Position numbers and translations under genes: made by a program | Source of the DNA: an uncultured Actinomyces sp. | GTDB lineage: Bacteria; Actinomycetota; Actinomycetes; Actinomycetales; Actinomycetaceae | Direction of reading: 5' to 3' | NCBI GenBank assembly: GCA_902373545.1 | Contig: CABKMZ010000045.1 | Coordinates: forward strand, 1-13,683 | Length of the DNA stretch: 13,683 nucleotides | Shown: in pieces, positions 13,503-13,683 of the stretch | Layout: each line of letters begins with the position of its first letter | Position numbering within the stretch: position 1 is the stretch's first letter | The notes under the pieces: generated by a model | What the model was told of the DNA's origin: nothing | The model's input: only the letters and a program-made list of their open reading frames with translations | Database searches by the model: none

Positions 13503-13683
13503 CCGGCAGACTCCCGAACTTCCGCAGCGCATCCCCACGGCCACCAAGCCCAGCTCCTCCAACCCGCAATAGGCCGTCATATCCGGGTTATAGGATGCTG
13601 CGTGTTGCTGGTGGCGTGACTTTTTGGCTTTCTGGTGCGGGAAAGTCGGTATAGAAGGTGGTGGCATCTGCTCGCGTCTTCGT

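Larger units (their letters stand above)
13327..13569 (-). pseudogene. Relic of the N-terminal tail of an H-like paralogue
   Basis: The frame from about 13500 reads GFAPLPDLAPLPDLATLPDL, then APLPDIGDFLNDTPPVIAYGAVAANP. This parallels GFAPLPELAPLPDLAPLPDIEEFLRFAPP and GDEAVAG in H (residues 31-68). After that it runs out of homology (RRLARACGTNAP) and stops at TGA, which overlaps the H start as ATGA. No membrane helix or external domain is present, so it is a truncated copy, probably left by a tandem duplication with one breakpoint inside the tail. The given right end is the TTG at 13569, an arbitrary limit; no convincing start was seen between there and 13683, which otherwise holds nothing I can identify. 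The H promoter lies within its 3' part. A small translated ORF coupled to H is the alternative. Confidence 0.55.

Noticed and set aside
11960..13654. Long + strand open frame (564 codons) opposite H
   Set aside because: Same reason: an antisense frame rich in Arg and Gly with no domain; H on the other strand matches E, F and G.

Overview
The window looks like a chromosomal piece of a high-GC actinomycete, most likely of the Actinomycetaceae (Actinomyces/Schaalia type). This rests on the GC-rich codon use, an actinobacterial-type CarD followed by IspD, and apparent leaderless starts; the genus is an inference.

Left edge (1-1197, + strand): the 3' part of carD (RNA polymerase-binding regulator) overlaps ispD (MEP isoprenoid pathway). 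ispF, the usual third gene of this cluster, does not follow.

1198-1938 has no convincing gene. Most of it is a 620-bp element with 12-bp perfect ISL3-type terminal inverted repeats (GGCTCTTCGCAT) and near-perfect 8-bp target duplications (GATTAACG/GATTAACC). It has no transposase and looks like a MITE or decayed IS. Inside are an AT-richer block of nested inverted repeats and an iteron-like array of TGCA boxes spaced 19-20 bp.

1939-5332 (- strand): four tandem paralogues, transcribed D, C, B, A. Each encodes a protein of about 260-275 residues with four predicted membrane segments and a C-terminal cytoplasmic domain that resembles bacterial PH-like domains. B and D share a nearly identical upstream block (50 of 52 bases) with a perfect 8-bp-arm palindrome. 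In B and A a 12-codon leader frame ends in TGATG, overlapping the gene start.

5506-6855 (+ strand): a UMF1-type major facilitator transporter, divergent from D and ending in strong hairpins that also serve the convergent genes to its right.

6986-13330 (- strand): four more tandem paralogues, transcribed H, G, F, E. Each has a cytoplasmic tail of variable length, one membrane helix and an external beta-rich region of about 400 residues with a conserved C-x5-C-x-G-W motif. G and H appear leaderless and share a duplicated promoter block. H has a long Pro/Ala tail with repeated PLPD motifs, and a broken copy of that tail lies just upstream of H.

The window therefore holds two unrelated families of membrane proteins, each amplified to four tandem copies, on either side of one transporter. 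I recognise neither family as having a known function. They may be an uncharacterised cell-envelope locus that diversifies by tandem duplication, but a functional link between the two families is inferred from adjacency only.
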